The notes under the pieces are model-generated. The model saw only the letters and a program-made list of their open reading frames with translations, was not told the origin of the DNA and did no database searches. Positions 45,203-54,605 of a stretch of 64,000 nt of DNA are shown here, piece by piece. The stretch's first letter is position 1; each line of letters opens with the position of its first letter. Origin of the DNA: UBA1479 sp040221095 (lineage in GTDB: Bacteria > Pseudomonadota > Alphaproteobacteria > Rhodospirillales > Casp-alpha2); contig JAVJVP010000003.1 of the NCBI GenBank assembly GCA_040221095.1, positions 310,001-374,000 on the forward strand, read 5' to 3'. The position numbers and the translations under genes are program-made.

Positions 45203-47119
45203 ATGCAGGACGGATCGGGTTTTGAGCGGTTTCCGCCGTGGGGCGTGATGGTCACCACGGATCTGCTGCTGATCGCCGTGGCCTGCACCGGGACCACGGC
45301 GGCGATGCTGCGCTGGCGGGCGCTGCGGCAGGCGGGGGCCACACCGGGCGTCGGGCTTATCCTGGTCGGCCTGTGGTGCGGTGTTTCCCTGTACATTGCC
45401 GATCTGTACCTGATGATCAGCGAACCGGATACCGGTGCGGCGATGCCGGCGATGACCGCCCTTCATCTGACCTACAGCTGGTACTTCAACGCGCTGTCGG
45501 CGGTGTTCATCCTGGCCGGGCTGGTCATTACCGTGCTGCAGATGGTGCGCCAGACGGGGCTCGTCGATCGTCAGCGCCTGGCCCTCGAAGACAGCGAAAG
45601 CGTCCTGCGCTCGGTGTTCGAGAATGTTCCCGTCGGGCTTTTGATCAAGGATGAAAACCACATCGTCGAGCGGCCCAACCGCACCTACACGGATTGGTAC
45701 GGCTTCGATACCGACACAATGATCGGCCGCCGCTCCGACCAGATCGAGGATTTTCAGAGGCCCGATGAAGCGGCCATCATGAACGAACAGGAACGCCATG
45801 TCCTGACCACGGGCAACACGCTCAGCCGCCAGGTCGAACGCACCTTCGCCGGCGGCGAGCGGCGCATTCTCAACATCACCAAGTTTCCGATCCACGACCC
45901 CGCCGGCAACATCATCAAGGTCGGTTCGGTCAGCGTCGACCTGACCGAACAGGTCTCGGCCCAGCGCCAGCTGGCGGAAAGCGAGGCCCGGTTCCGCGAT
46001 TTCGCCGAGGTGGCGTCGGACTGGCTGTGGGAAATGGATGCGGACCTGCGCTTCAGCTATTTCTCGCGCCGCACGGGCGAGATCATCGGCTTCGACCCCA
46101 GGGTCTACCTGGGCCGGCGGCGAACCGACGTGGCCGGCGAGAACAAGGACCAGGAGAAGTGGCGCCGCCATCTGGAGGATCTGGAAAACCACCGCCCGTT
46201 CCGCGATTTCGAATACCAGTTCAGGGACGGCGGCGGAAATCCGCGCATCGCCCGGATCAGCGGCAAGCCGCTGTTTAGCGAGGATGGGCGGTTCGCCGGC
46301 TACCGCGGCACCGGCACGGACGTGACCGAGGAACGCCGGGCCCAGCGGGCGCGCGACGCGGCGCTGCGCTCGGCCGAGGAGGCGAACCGCGCCAAGTCCG
46401 AATTCCTGGCCGCCATGAGCCACGAACTGCGCACGCCCCTGAACGCCATCCTGGGGTTCTCCGACATCCTGGCCAATGACTATTTCGGCGCTCCCAACCC
46501 GGAAAAGCGCCGGGAATACGCCGGGGATATCCACGCCAGCGCCAGCCATCTGCTCGACCTGGTCAACGATCTGCTCGACATTTCGGCGATCGAGGCGGGG
46601 CGCACGGCGCTCAGCCTGCGGCCGGAACCGGTCGGCGATATTATCGCCGACTGCGCTCATACCATGACCGAAGTGATCCGCGCCAAGGACATCGACCTGC
46701 GGACCGGGGTGCCCGACGGCCTGCCGCCCATCCATGCGGACCGCCGCGCCATCAAGCAGACGCTGCTGAACCTGCTGTCCAATGCGGTGAAGTTCACGGA
46801 ACCCGGGGGGCGCATCGCCATAATGGCGGAAAACGGCCCCGGCGTGGTGCGCATCCGGGTGTCGGACACGGGCATCGGCATTCCGCCGGAACGCCTGGAC
46901 GACATCACGGCGGCCTTTGCCGGCGGACCCCAGTCGCCCTATGCGGGGGATCCGCAGGCGCCCTATACGGGGGAAAAAGGCTGGGGCCTGGGGCTCGCCA
47001 TTTCGCGCTCCCTGGTGGAAATGCACGGCGGCGCCATCACCATCGACAGCCGCCTCGGCGAGGGCACGACGGTGACCGTCGACCTGCCCGAGTATCAGGC
47101 CCCCGCCGCGACCGGCTGA
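45203..47119 (+). CDS. Membrane-anchored PAS histidine kinase
   Basis: 638 aa. Three hydrophobic segments in the first 110 residues, two PAS domains (about 125-250 and 260-400, each with a PAC-type end), then HisKA with AAMSHELRTPLNAILG (His) and HATPase with LLNLLSNAVKF, DTGIGIPP and GEKGWGLGLAISRS. RBS GGGGGCGAAG precedes the ATG at 45203. Resembles PleC/DivJ-like polar kinases, but no response regulator is adjacent. Confidence 0.92.
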   Translation: MQDGSGFERFPPWGVMVTTDLLLIAVACTGTTAAMLRWRALRQAGATPGVGLILVGLWCGVSLYIADLYLMISEPDTGAAMPAMTALHLTYSWYFNALSAVFILAGLVITVLQMVRQTGLVDRQRLALEDSESVLRSVFENVPVGLLIKDENHIVERPNRTYTDWYGFDTDTMIGRRSDQIEDFQRPDEAAIMNEQERHVLTTGNTLSRQVERTFAGGERRILNITKFPIHDPAGNIIKVGSVSVDLTEQVSAQRQLAESEARFRDFAEVASDWLWEMDADLRFSYFSRRTGEIIGFDPRVYLGRRRTDVAGENKDQEKWRRHLEDLENHRPFRDFEYQFRDGGGNPRIARISGKPLFSEDGRFAGYRGTGTDVTEERRAQRARDAALRSAEEANRAKSEFLAAMSHELRTPLNAILGFSDILANDYFGAPNPEKRREYAGDIHASASHLLDLVNDLLDISAIEAGRTALSLRPEPVGDIIADCAHTMTEVIRAKDIDLRTGVPDGLPPIHADRRAIKQTLLNLLSNAVKFTEPGGRIAIMAENGPGVVRIRVSDTGIGIPPERLDDITAAFAGGPQSPYAGDPQAPYTGEKGWGLGLAISRSLVEMHGGAITIDSRLGEGTTVTVDLPEYQAPAATG

Positions 47120-47151
47120 ATGTCCGTTTATCCCTTATTTTCCGCGGCCCC

Positions 47152-47180
47152 TTGCATCCCTCGGCCCTCGGCGCTATAAC
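47152..47180 (+). promoter_or_regulatory. Sigma70-type promoter for rpmI-rplT-pheST
   Basis: TTGCAT (47152-47157), 17-bp spacer, TATAAC (47175-47180), 121 bp before the rpmI start. infC does not precede rpmI here, so the operon needs its own promoter. The leader might carry ribosomal-protein autoregulation, but I see no clear structure. Confidence 0.7.
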
Positions 47181-47301
47181 CCGCGGCTCGACCGGGCGGC
47201 ATGGCTTTGTAACGGGCATGCCTGGCCGCCCCGAAACGACTGTTGATCAAGACCTTGCGGCCTCCGCCACGGGCGGGGCCCACCAAAGAAAGGATGTCGA
47301 A

Positions 47302-47499
47302 ATGCCCAAGCTGAAGACCAAGTCCAGCACCAAGGGACGGTTCCGGGTCACCGGGACCGGCAAGGTGCGCGGCAATTTCTCCTTCAAACGGCACAATCTG
47401 CGCAAGCGCTCCACCAAGATGAAGCGCAAGGCACGGGGCACGATGGTTCTGGACGCGACGAACGCGCGCCAGATCAGGTCCTTCGCGCCGTATCTGTAA
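47302..47499 (+). CDS. rpmI: 50S ribosomal protein L35
   Basis: 65 aa, full length. PKLKTKSSTKGRFRVTGTGK and a basic C-terminal half, the normal L35. AAAGGA upstream of the ATG. First gene of rpmI-rplT-pheS-pheT. Confidence 0.97.
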   Translation: MPKLKTKSSTKGRFRVTGTGKVRGNFSFKRHNLRKRSTKMKRKARGTMVLDATNARQIRSFAPYL

Positions 47500-47533
47500 C
47501 GCCGCGTCTTTTTTGAATTAGGAGAGCTGGACA

Positions 47534-47893
47534 ATGGCACGAGTCACTCGGGGCGTCACCGCGCACGCCCGTCACAAGAAAGTCATCGCCCGCGCCAAGG
47601 GTTACCGCGGCCGGAACAAGAACAACTTCCGCATCTCGCTGGAAAAGGTCGAAAAGGCGCTGCAATACGCCTACCGCGACCGCCGCGCCAAGAAGCGGAA
47701 CTTCCGCCGCCTTTGGATCACCCGCATCAACGCGGGCGTGCGCGAACACGGCATGACCTATTCCCAGTTCATGAACGGCCTGGACAAGGCCGGGATCGAA
47801 CTGGACCGCAAGGTTCTGTCCGATATCGCGGTCCGCGAACCGGAAGCCTTCAAGTCGCTGGTGGAACAGGCCCAGGCCGCCCTCGGCAACTAA
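47534..47893 (+). CDS. rplT: 50S ribosomal protein L20
   Basis: 119 aa. N-terminal basic extension ARVTRGVTAHARHKK, then the globular domain with RRLWITRINAGVRE. RBS AGGAG 34 bp downstream of the rpmI stop. In some bacteria L20 represses this operon. Confidence 0.98.
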   Translation: MARVTRGVTAHARHKKVIARAKGYRGRNKNNFRISLEKVEKALQYAYRDRRAKKRNFRRLWITRINAGVREHGMTYSQFMNGLDKAGIELDRKVLSDIAVREPEAFKSLVEQAQAALGN

Positions 47894-47977
47894 TCCCGAT
47901 CCGGCATCCGGCGCCCGTCCCGCCAAGGGGCGGCGCGCCGGTTCCGGAATCTGCCATCTGAACGACGAGGCGTGGCC

Positions 47978-49060
47978 ATGGAGAGTGTCGACAAACTCCG
48001 TGAGGAACTGCTTGCCGCCGTTGAGGCGGCGGGCGACCTGGACGCGCTCGAACAGGTGCGCGTGGCGGCCCTCGGCAAGAAGGGCCGCATCACCGACCAG
48101 ATGAAGGGCCTGGGCGCCCTTGACGGCGATCAGCGGCGCGAGGCGGGCCAGGCCCTCAACGCCCTGAAGGACGCCGTCGCCGAGGCTTTGGACGTCCGCA
48201 AGGCGGCCATGGAGGGCGCGGCGCTGGACGCCCGTCTGGGCGAGGAACGCATCGACGTCACCCTGCCGACCAGACCTGAGGACGCGGGGCGCATCCATCC
48301 CATCAGCCAGGTCATCGAGGAAATCGTCGCCATCCTGGGCGACATGGGCTTCGGCATCGCCGAGGGCCCGGACGTCGAGGACGACTGGCACAACTTCACC
48401 GCCCTCAACATCCCGGCCGACCATCCGGCCCGCCAGGATCACGACACCTTCTATCTGCCCGGCCCCGACGGCGCCGACGCGGGCCGCCTGGTTCTGCGCA
48501 CCCATACCTCGCCGGTGCAGATCCGCACCATGCAGGCCGGCCCGCCGCCCTATCGGGTGATCGTGCCGGGCCGCACCTACCGCTGCGACTATGACGCGAC
48601 CCATTCGCCCATGTTCCATCAGGTCGAAGCACTGCTGGTCGACGAAAATACCCATATGGGCCACCTCAAGGGCTGCCTGATCGAATTCTGCCGCGCCTTC
48701 TTCGGCATCGACGATCTGCCCGTGCGCTTCCGGCCCAGCTACTTCCCCTTCACAGAACCCTCGGCCGAGGTCGACATCGGCTGCACCCGCGAGGGCGGCG
48801 AGCTGAAGATCGGGCATGGCGGCGACTGGCTGGAAATCGGCGGCTCGGGCATGGTCAATCCCAACGTGCTGCGCAATTGCGGCATCGACCCCGAAAAGTA
48901 CCAGGGCTTCGCCTTCGGCATGGGGGTCGAGCGCATGGCCATGCTGAAATACGGCGTGCCGGACCTGCGCACCTTCTATGAATCGGACCTGCGCTGGATG
49001 CGCCATTACGGTTTCGCGTCCCTCGACATTCCGTCCCTGACCGGGGGGCTCAACCGATGA
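47978..49060 (+). CDS. pheS: Phenylalanyl-tRNA synthetase alpha subunit
   Basis: 360 aa. Coiled-coil N-terminus, then the class II catalytic core with HPISQVIEEI, DNARQ-region RTHTSPVQIRTM, and the C-terminal motif 3 MGVERMAMLKYG. Charges tRNA-Phe with PheT. ATG at 47978 chosen (GACGAGG at 47965-47971); GTG at 47972 is possible. Stop overlaps the pheT start (ATGA). Confidence 0.97.
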   Translation: MESVDKLREELLAAVEAAGDLDALEQVRVAALGKKGRITDQMKGLGALDGDQRREAGQALNALKDAVAEALDVRKAAMEGAALDARLGEERIDVTLPTRPEDAGRIHPISQVIEEIVAILGDMGFGIAEGPDVEDDWHNFTALNIPADHPARQDHDTFYLPGPDGADAGRLVLRTHTSPVQIRTMQAGPPPYRVIVPGRTYRCDYDATHSPMFHQVEALLVDENTHMGHLKGCLIEFCRAFFGIDDLPVRFRPSYFPFTEPSAEVDIGCTREGGELKIGHGGDWLEIGGSGMVNPNVLRNCGIDPEKYQGFAFGMGVERMAMLKYGVPDLRTFYESDLRWMRHYGFASLDIPSLTGGLNR

Positions 49061-51462
49061 AGTTCACCCTCGGCTGGCTCAAGCAGCATCTGGAAACCGA
49101 CGCCACGCTGGCGAACATCACCGACCGCCTGTCCATGGTCGGGCTCGAGGTCGAAGGCGTGACGGACCGGGCCCATGGCCTGGAGACCTTCATCGTCGGC
49201 GAGGTTCTGGACGCCAAGCAGCATCCCGACGCCGACCGCCTGCGCGTCTGCCAGGTCAACACCGGCGATGAGACGGTCGAACTGGTCTGCGGCGCGCCCA
49301 ACGCGCGGACGGGGCTCAAGGGCGTGTTCGCCCCCTCCGGGTCCTACGTCCCGGGCACGGGCATCACCCTGAAGCCCACGGAAATCCGCGGCGTAACGTC
49401 GAACGGCATGCTGCTGTCGGAACGGGAAATGGGCCTGTCCGACGAACACGACGGCATCGTCGAACTGCCCGCCGATGCCGAAGTCGGTGCCCGCGCCGTC
49501 GACGTCATGGGCCTGGCCGATCCGGTCATCGAAATCGCCATCACGCCCAACCGGGGCGACTGTCTCGGCGTGCGCGGCATCGCCCGCGACCTTGCCGCCT
49601 CCGGGCTCGGCAGCCTGAAGCCGCTCGACACCGCGCCGGTGCCGGGCGCGTTCGACAGCCCCCTCGGCGTGGCCCTCGACTTCACGGAGGAGACGGCCAG
49701 TGCCTGCTCCAAATTCGTCGGCCGCGCCTTCCGCGGCGTCAGGAACGGCCCCAGCCCGAAATGGCTGCAGGACCGCCTGACCGCCGTGGGGCTGCGCCCG
49801 ATCTCGGCCCTGGTCGACATCACCAACTACATCTCCTTCGAATTCGACCGTCCGCTGCACGTGTTCGACGCGGCCAAGGTCGCGGGCACCATCACCGCCC
49901 GTCTGGCCAAGCCCGGCGAAAAAATCCTGGCGCTGAACGAGGTTGAATACGACCTCGACCCCGAGATGACCGTGATCGCCGACGCCAACGGCCCCCAGGC
50001 CGTGGCCGGCGTGGTCGGCGGCATGGGCAGTGGCTGCACCGAGGCGACGACGGAAGTGTTCCTCGAAGTCGCCTATTTCGATCCCGTGCGCACGGCCATG
50101 ACCGGGCGCAAGCTCAACCTGCAGACCGACGCGCGCTACCGGTTCGAGCGCGGTGTCGATCCGGCGTTTTTGGACGACGCCTGCGAGATCGCGACACGCC
50201 TGATCCTGGAACTGTGCGGCGGCGAGGCCTCGAACGTGGTCACCGCCGGCGACGGTCCCGACTGGCGCCGCACCCTCGACTTCAACCTGGACAAGGTTCT
50301 GACCCTGGGCGGCACGGAGATCGAAGGCGTCGAGGCGCGGCGGATTCTCAACGTCCTGGGCTTCGCCATCGAGTCCGACCAGGGCAGCCGTCTGGTGGTC
50401 GGGGTGCCGTCCTGGCGGTCCGACATCGTGTCGGAAGCCTGCCTGGTGGAAGAAATCGTACGCATCAACGGCTATGACCGCATCGCGCCGGTCGCCGTGA
50501 CGCGGCCCGCGGGCGCCCAGGGCCCCGTGATGACCCCGGACCAGCGCCGCCGCGCCCAGGCGCGCCGCCTGCTGGCCGCCCGCGGCATGATCGAGGCCGT
50601 GACCTATTCCTTCATGCCCGACGGCCAGGCCAAGCTGTTCGGCGGCGTGGCCGATACCATGCGGCTGCTCAACCCGATCTCCGCCGATCTCGACGTCATG
50701 CGCCCGTCGATCCTGCCCAACCTGCTGGCCGCCGCCGCGCGCAACCAGGCCCGGGGCTATGCCGATCTGGCCTTGTTCGAAATCGGCCCCCAGTTCCCGG
50801 GCGCCAAGCCGGAAGACCAGCAGCTGGTCGCCGCCGGCATCCGCGTCGGCAAGACCGGTCCGCGCCATTGGGCGGCCCAGCCGCGCGGCGTCGACACCTT
50901 TGACGTCAAGGCCGACGCCCAGGCGGTGCTGGCCGATCTCGGCCTGCCGGCCGACCGGGCGCAGATCAAGACCGACGCCCCCGCCTGGTACCACCCGGGC
51001 CGCTCCGGCACCTTGCGTCTCGGCCCCATGATGCTGGCCGCCTTCGGCGAGGTCCATCCGGCGGTCCTGAAGGCCCTGGACGTGAAGGGCCCGGCCGTCG
51101 CCTTCGAAATCTATTTCGACAACCTGCCGGCGGTGAAGACGAAGAAGTCCGCCGCCAAGGCGCATCTGGTGCTGTCGACCCTGCAGCCGGTTGCCCGCGA
51201 TTTCGCTTTCGTCGTCGATGCCGATGTCGAGGCGGCGAAGGTCATCAACGCCGCCCATGCCGCCGACAAGGCCCTGATCACCGAGGTCACCCTGTTCGAC
51301 GTCTACGAAGGCAAGGGCGTGGGCGAGGGCAAGAAGTCGCTGGCCATCAACGTCGTGCTGCAGCCCGTGGACAAGACCCTGACCGACGCCGAGATCGAGG
51401 CCGTCGCTGACAAGGTCATCGCCGGCGTGACCAAGGCCACGGGCGGCGAGCTGCGGACCTGA
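49057..51462 (+). CDS. pheT: Phenylalanyl-tRNA synthetase beta subunit
   Basis: 801 aa. Order: tRNA-binding EMAP-like domain (about 40-150), B3/4 editing domain (about 205-370), B5 domain (about 400-475), the catalytic-like core, and the C-terminal anticodon-binding FDX-ACB domain. Translationally coupled to pheS. Confidence 0.97.
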   Translation: MKFTLGWLKQHLETDATLANITDRLSMVGLEVEGVTDRAHGLETFIVGEVLDAKQHPDADRLRVCQVNTGDETVELVCGAPNARTGLKGVFAPSGSYVPGTGITLKPTEIRGVTSNGMLLSEREMGLSDEHDGIVELPADAEVGARAVDVMGLADPVIEIAITPNRGDCLGVRGIARDLAASGLGSLKPLDTAPVPGAFDSPLGVALDFTEETASACSKFVGRAFRGVRNGPSPKWLQDRLTAVGLRPISALVDITNYISFEFDRPLHVFDAAKVAGTITARLAKPGEKILALNEVEYDLDPEMTVIADANGPQAVAGVVGGMGSGCTEATTEVFLEVAYFDPVRTAMTGRKLNLQTDARYRFERGVDPAFLDDACEIATRLILELCGGEASNVVTAGDGPDWRRTLDFNLDKVLTLGGTEIEGVEARRILNVLGFAIESDQGSRLVVGVPSWRSDIVSEACLVEEIVRINGYDRIAPVAVTRPAGAQGPVMTPDQRRRAQARRLLAARGMIEAVTYSFMPDGQAKLFGGVADTMRLLNPISADLDVMRPSILPNLLAAAARNQARGYADLALFEIGPQFPGAKPEDQQLVAAGIRVGKTGPRHWAAQPRGVDTFDVKADAQAVLADLGLPADRAQIKTDAPAWYHPGRSGTLRLGPMMLAAFGEVHPAVLKALDVKGPAVAFEIYFDNLPAVKTKKSAAKAHLVLSTLQPVARDFAFVVDADVEAAKVINAAHAADKALITEVTLFDVYEGKGVGEGKKSLAINVVLQPVDKTLTDAEIEAVADKVIAGVTKATGGELRT

Positions 51463-52268
51463 TGGGCCCGCTCGACGCATTCTCCACCGACCATCGCCGC
51501 GCCATCCGCGGCATCATCACCGACGTCGACGGCACCCTGACCACGAACGGCAAGATCACCGCGACCGCGCTTTCGGCGCTGGAGCGTGCGCAGGCGGCGA
51601 GGCTCAAGGTCATCGCCGTGACCGGGGCCGCCGCCGGCACCTGCGACGCCATGGCGCGGACCTGGCCGGTCGACGCCGTGGTCGGGGAATCGGGCGGCTT
51701 CGTGTTCCGCCTGCATCCCGACACGGGGCGCATGGTGCATCTGCATATCCTGGCGCGGGACGAGCGGCGCAATCATTGGGCCCAGTACGAAAAGGTGCTG
51801 GAAGCGATCATCGCCGAGGTGCCGGGGGCGGCGCTCGCCGCCGATCAGGCCTATCGCGAGACCGACCTTGCCATCGACCACGCCCAGGACGTGGCGTCCC
51901 TGGGCGAGGAAGCGGTGGCGCAGATCGTTTCCATCATGGAGGCCGCGGGCATGACCGCGACCTATTCCAACATCCACGTCAACGGCTGGCTCGGCCCCTA
52001 TGACAAGCTGACGACGACCTGCCTGGTGCTGCGCGAACTGTTCCGCGCCGACGTGTCGGACGCGGACGAACGCGGGCGCTGGATGTTCGTCGGCGACAGC
52101 CCCAATGACGCGCCCCTGTTCGACTTCTTCCCCCATGCCGTCGGCGTCGCCAACGTGCGCGACTTCGGCGACCGGCTCGAAGCCAAGCCCAAGTACGTGA
52201 CGGAAAGTGCGTCGGGTGCGGGCTTCGCCGAAGCGGTCGATGCCGTGCTGGCCGCGCGGCAGGACTGA
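51462..52268 (+). CDS. HAD-superfamily hydrolase (Cof/sucrose-phosphatase type)
   Basis: 268 aa. Motif I DVDGTLTTNGK, cap domain of the IIB type, and motif IV GDSPNDAPLF. The start ATG shares its A with the pheT stop (TGATG), so it is the last gene of the pheST operon. Substrate unknown; relatives act on sugar phosphates or phosphoglycolate. Confidence 0.9.
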   Translation: MGPLDAFSTDHRRAIRGIITDVDGTLTTNGKITATALSALERAQAARLKVIAVTGAAAGTCDAMARTWPVDAVVGESGGFVFRLHPDTGRMVHLHILARDERRNHWAQYEKVLEAIIAEVPGAALAADQAYRETDLAIDHAQDVASLGEEAVAQIVSIMEAAGMTATYSNIHVNGWLGPYDKLTTTCLVLRELFRADVSDADERGRWMFVGDSPNDAPLFDFFPHAVGVANVRDFGDRLEAKPKYVTESASGAGFAEAVDAVLAARQD

Positions 52269-52280
52269 CACAGACCTTCG

Positions 52281-52420
52281 CGTCATTCCCGCGAATGCGG
52301 GAATCCAGTGTTTCTGTTTCTTCTTCTTCTCACCGCCTCAGTGCCTCAGTGGTTTGCTTTTAGAACGACAGAGTTGGTGAGGAAGGAAAGATCTGGATCC
52401 CCGCATTCGCGGGGATGACG
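52281..52420. repeat. Inverted pair of extragenic palindromes flanking a 90-bp spacer
   Basis: Hairpin ATTCCCGC-GAAT-GCGGGAAT (52285-52304) and hairpin ATCCCCGC-ATTC-GCGGGGAT (52398-52417) in opposite orientation, each with a GTCA-type arm (CGTC and GATGACG). Related units occur at 547-567. The spacer contains no recognisable gene. This type of pair could be a BIME or a small miniature transposon. Confidence 0.75.
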
Positions 52421-52456
52421 GGGGTAAGGGATGACGGTGGGGTAAACGGGAGAGGG

Positions 52457-53818
52457 TCAGGGACGTGCTACGGAATAGACCTTCACCGGTGCCGCCCGGC
52501 CCTTGACCGGGATTTCTCCCTGAAACGCGCAGTCATACCCGTCGCCGCAGGCGGCGGCGGTTTCTTCCGTGCACATGACGTAGGTGCCGTACTGCTTGTT
52601 CAGCTGTTCCAGGCGGGCCGCGATGTTCACGTTGTCGCCGTGCACGGTGAAGGTCAGGCGCTCCGCCGTGCCGACGGCGCCGACCACGATGGCACCCGTG
52701 TTGACGCCGCAGCGGGTCAGCAATTTGACCCCGTCGCCGAAGGTCCGGGTGGTGCACAGTCGTTCAAGTTCCAACGCGCAGTCAAGGGCGCGGGCCGCGT
52801 GGTCGTCCTGCGGCGTCACGGCGTTGAAGGTGATCAGCATGGCGTCGCCTTCGAACAGCAGGACCACGCCGCCGTGGCGGGCGATGACATCGCCGGCGGC
52901 CTGGAAGTAATCGTTGATGGTGCGGGCCAGCTCCGCCGGCGACATCTTTTCCGAGGCCGTGGAAAAGCCTTCGATGTCGGTGAACAGGATGGACGCGACC
53001 TTGCTTTCGCCGTCGCCGGGCTGGATCGCCCGGTCCGCCTGGGTGATGCGCTCCGCCACTTCCTTGGACACGAACCGCGTCAGGTCCTGGGCCGCCGTGC
53101 TGTCGATGATCGCGCGGTAGAGGGAGCGTTGCGCCCGCAGCACGGCGATGGCCAGGACGCAGGTGACCATCAGGATCGACACGATCTTGTCGACCTCCGC
53201 CCCGATCAGGATGGCGTTGGACGTCATGTATTCCACGTAGTTGCGGGTGATCATGGGATTGCCCGCCTCGGCATGGACGACGTAGAGCATCAGGGTGATC
53301 CAGCCGAGGGCCGCCGACGCCCCGGCGAGGACGATGTAGCCGGGATCGAAACGCAGCGCCCGGAGCGCGATGAAGATGAACACGTACATCAGCGTCGGCG
53401 CCTTCAAATAGAAGCTCGCCGGCTGCATGTACTGGATATGGAACGACCAGATCAGCAGCATCAGCAGCCCGACGTCGATGACCACGGAGGCCATCAGGAA
53501 GGGCCGGGTCAGGCTGCCGCGGTAGGCGGCGATCAGGCGCGCCAGGGTGAACAGGAAATAGAATCCGAGGGCCGCCGGCACCAGATTGAAATCCGGATTG
53601 GTCGCGGTCTTGGGCGCCACGGCCCACAGGCTGGCGAACAGCACGACCAGCAGCATCTGCACCCAGCTGATCAGCTTTTCGCTCTGCAGCTGCTGGCGGG
53701 CGATGCGCTCGCGCACGCGGGCGGGCAGCCGCCCGGAGACGGGGGCGCCGAAGATGAAGGTCATGCAGGACGTCCACATGCCCGAACGATGGACCGTCCT
53801 GGTCAAATGCTCAATCAC
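52457..53818 (-). CDS. Membrane class III adenylate/guanylate cyclase
   Basis: 453 aa. Six membrane segments (about 45-240), then a class III catalytic (CHD) domain from about 270. Metal-binding aspartates: FTDIEGFS and LLFEGDAML; transition-state Asn and Arg in HGDNVNIAARLE. Makes cAMP or cGMP from ATP or GTP. Signal unknown. Single gene; divergent spacing before the GntR gene is small. Confidence 0.92.
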   Translation of the reverse strand: MIEHLTRTVHRSGMWTSCMTFIFGAPVSGRLPARVRERIARQQLQSEKLISWVQMLLVVLFASLWAVAPKTATNPDFNLVPAALGFYFLFTLARLIAAYRGSLTRPFLMASVVIDVGLLMLLIWSFHIQYMQPASFYLKAPTLMYVFIFIALRALRFDPGYIVLAGASAALGWITLMLYVVHAEAGNPMITRNYVEYMTSNAILIGAEVDKIVSILMVTCVLAIAVLRAQRSLYRAIIDSTAAQDLTRFVSKEVAERITQADRAIQPGDGESKVASILFTDIEGFSTASEKMSPAELARTINDYFQAAGDVIARHGGVVLLFEGDAMLITFNAVTPQDDHAARALDCALELERLCTTRTFGDGVKLLTRCGVNTGAIVVGAVGTAERLTFTVHGDNVNIAARLEQLNKQYGTYVMCTEETAAACGDGYDCAFQGEIPVKGRAAPVKVYSVARP

Positions 53819-53904
53819 GGAATGCGGGCTCCCTTTTGCGTGGGGGCCTATTTAGCAGAGGGAGACGCTCACGGAAGAATCACAGCCGCGTCATCGGGCG
53901 GGGA

Positions 53905-54600
53905 TCAGGCGGCGTCTTCGCCCGCGTCCGTGTTGCCTTCCCGGCGGATCGCTTCCTTCACCGCCTCGCATTTGTTCTGCAGGTGGTCGCGCAGGACCAG
54001 GGCAAGGCGCTTGCCGTCGCGGGCCTCGAGGGCGGCCAGCATGTCTTCGTGCTCGGCCATGGCCTGCTTCCAGCGTTCGGAGGTGATGGAGGAAATATAG
54101 CGGGCCCGGCGGATGCGCCCGGCCAGGCCTTCGTACATGGCGACCAAAAGGTCGTTGCCGGCCGAGCCCATGATCTTTTCGTGGATCTTCTGGTTGAGGG
54201 TGAAATACTCGGCCCGCTCCCCCCGCGTGTGGTGCAGGGCCATCTGGTAATGCAGGGCGCGCAGTTCGGCCAGGTCGGCTTCCGAGGCATTGGCGCAGGC
54301 CAGTTCCCCGGCGAGCGCTTCCAGCGCCCCCATGACGGGGAACATCTCGTCCACGTCGGCAGCGGTCAGCTTGGCGACCCGGGCCCCCCGATTGGGCAGC
54401 AGTTCCAGCACGCCTTCGGAGGCCAGCACCTTCAAGGCCTCACGCAACGGCGTGCGGGAAATGCCCAGGGTCTCGCACAACAGGCGTTCCGGCACCTTGT
54501 CCCCCGGTTTCAGATCGCCGTCATAGACCATGGTGCGCACCCGGTTGACGATGGTGTCGTGCAGGGACGGGCGGTCGATGGGCGTGCGGGAGGTGTCCAT
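53905..54600 (-). CDS. GntR-family regulator (FadR/FCD subgroup)
   Basis: 231 aa. wHTH in the first 75 residues (LGISRTPLREALKVLASEG), then an all-helical FCD ligand domain with Asp/His metal-type positions. Starts 5 bp after the stop of the YdiJ-type oxidoreductase gene and is co-transcribed with it, so it probably regulates the divergent promoter region near 57800 as well. Confidence 0.92.
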   Translation of the reverse strand: MDTSRTPIDRPSLHDTIVNRVRTMVYDGDLKPGDKVPERLLCETLGISRTPLREALKVLASEGVLELLPNRGARVAKLTAADVDEMFPVMGALEALAGELACANASEADLAELRALHYQMALHHTRGERAEYFTLNQKIHEKIMGSAGNDLLVAMYEGLAGRIRRARYISSITSERWKQAMAEHEDMLAALEARDGKRLALVLRDHLQNKCEAVKEAIRREGNTDAGEDAA

Positions 54601-54605
54601 GGGCG

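Noticed and set aside
52415..54100. 561-aa plus-strand frame over the cyclase gene
   Set aside because: Shadow of the cyclase; composition and lack of motifs show no real protein.
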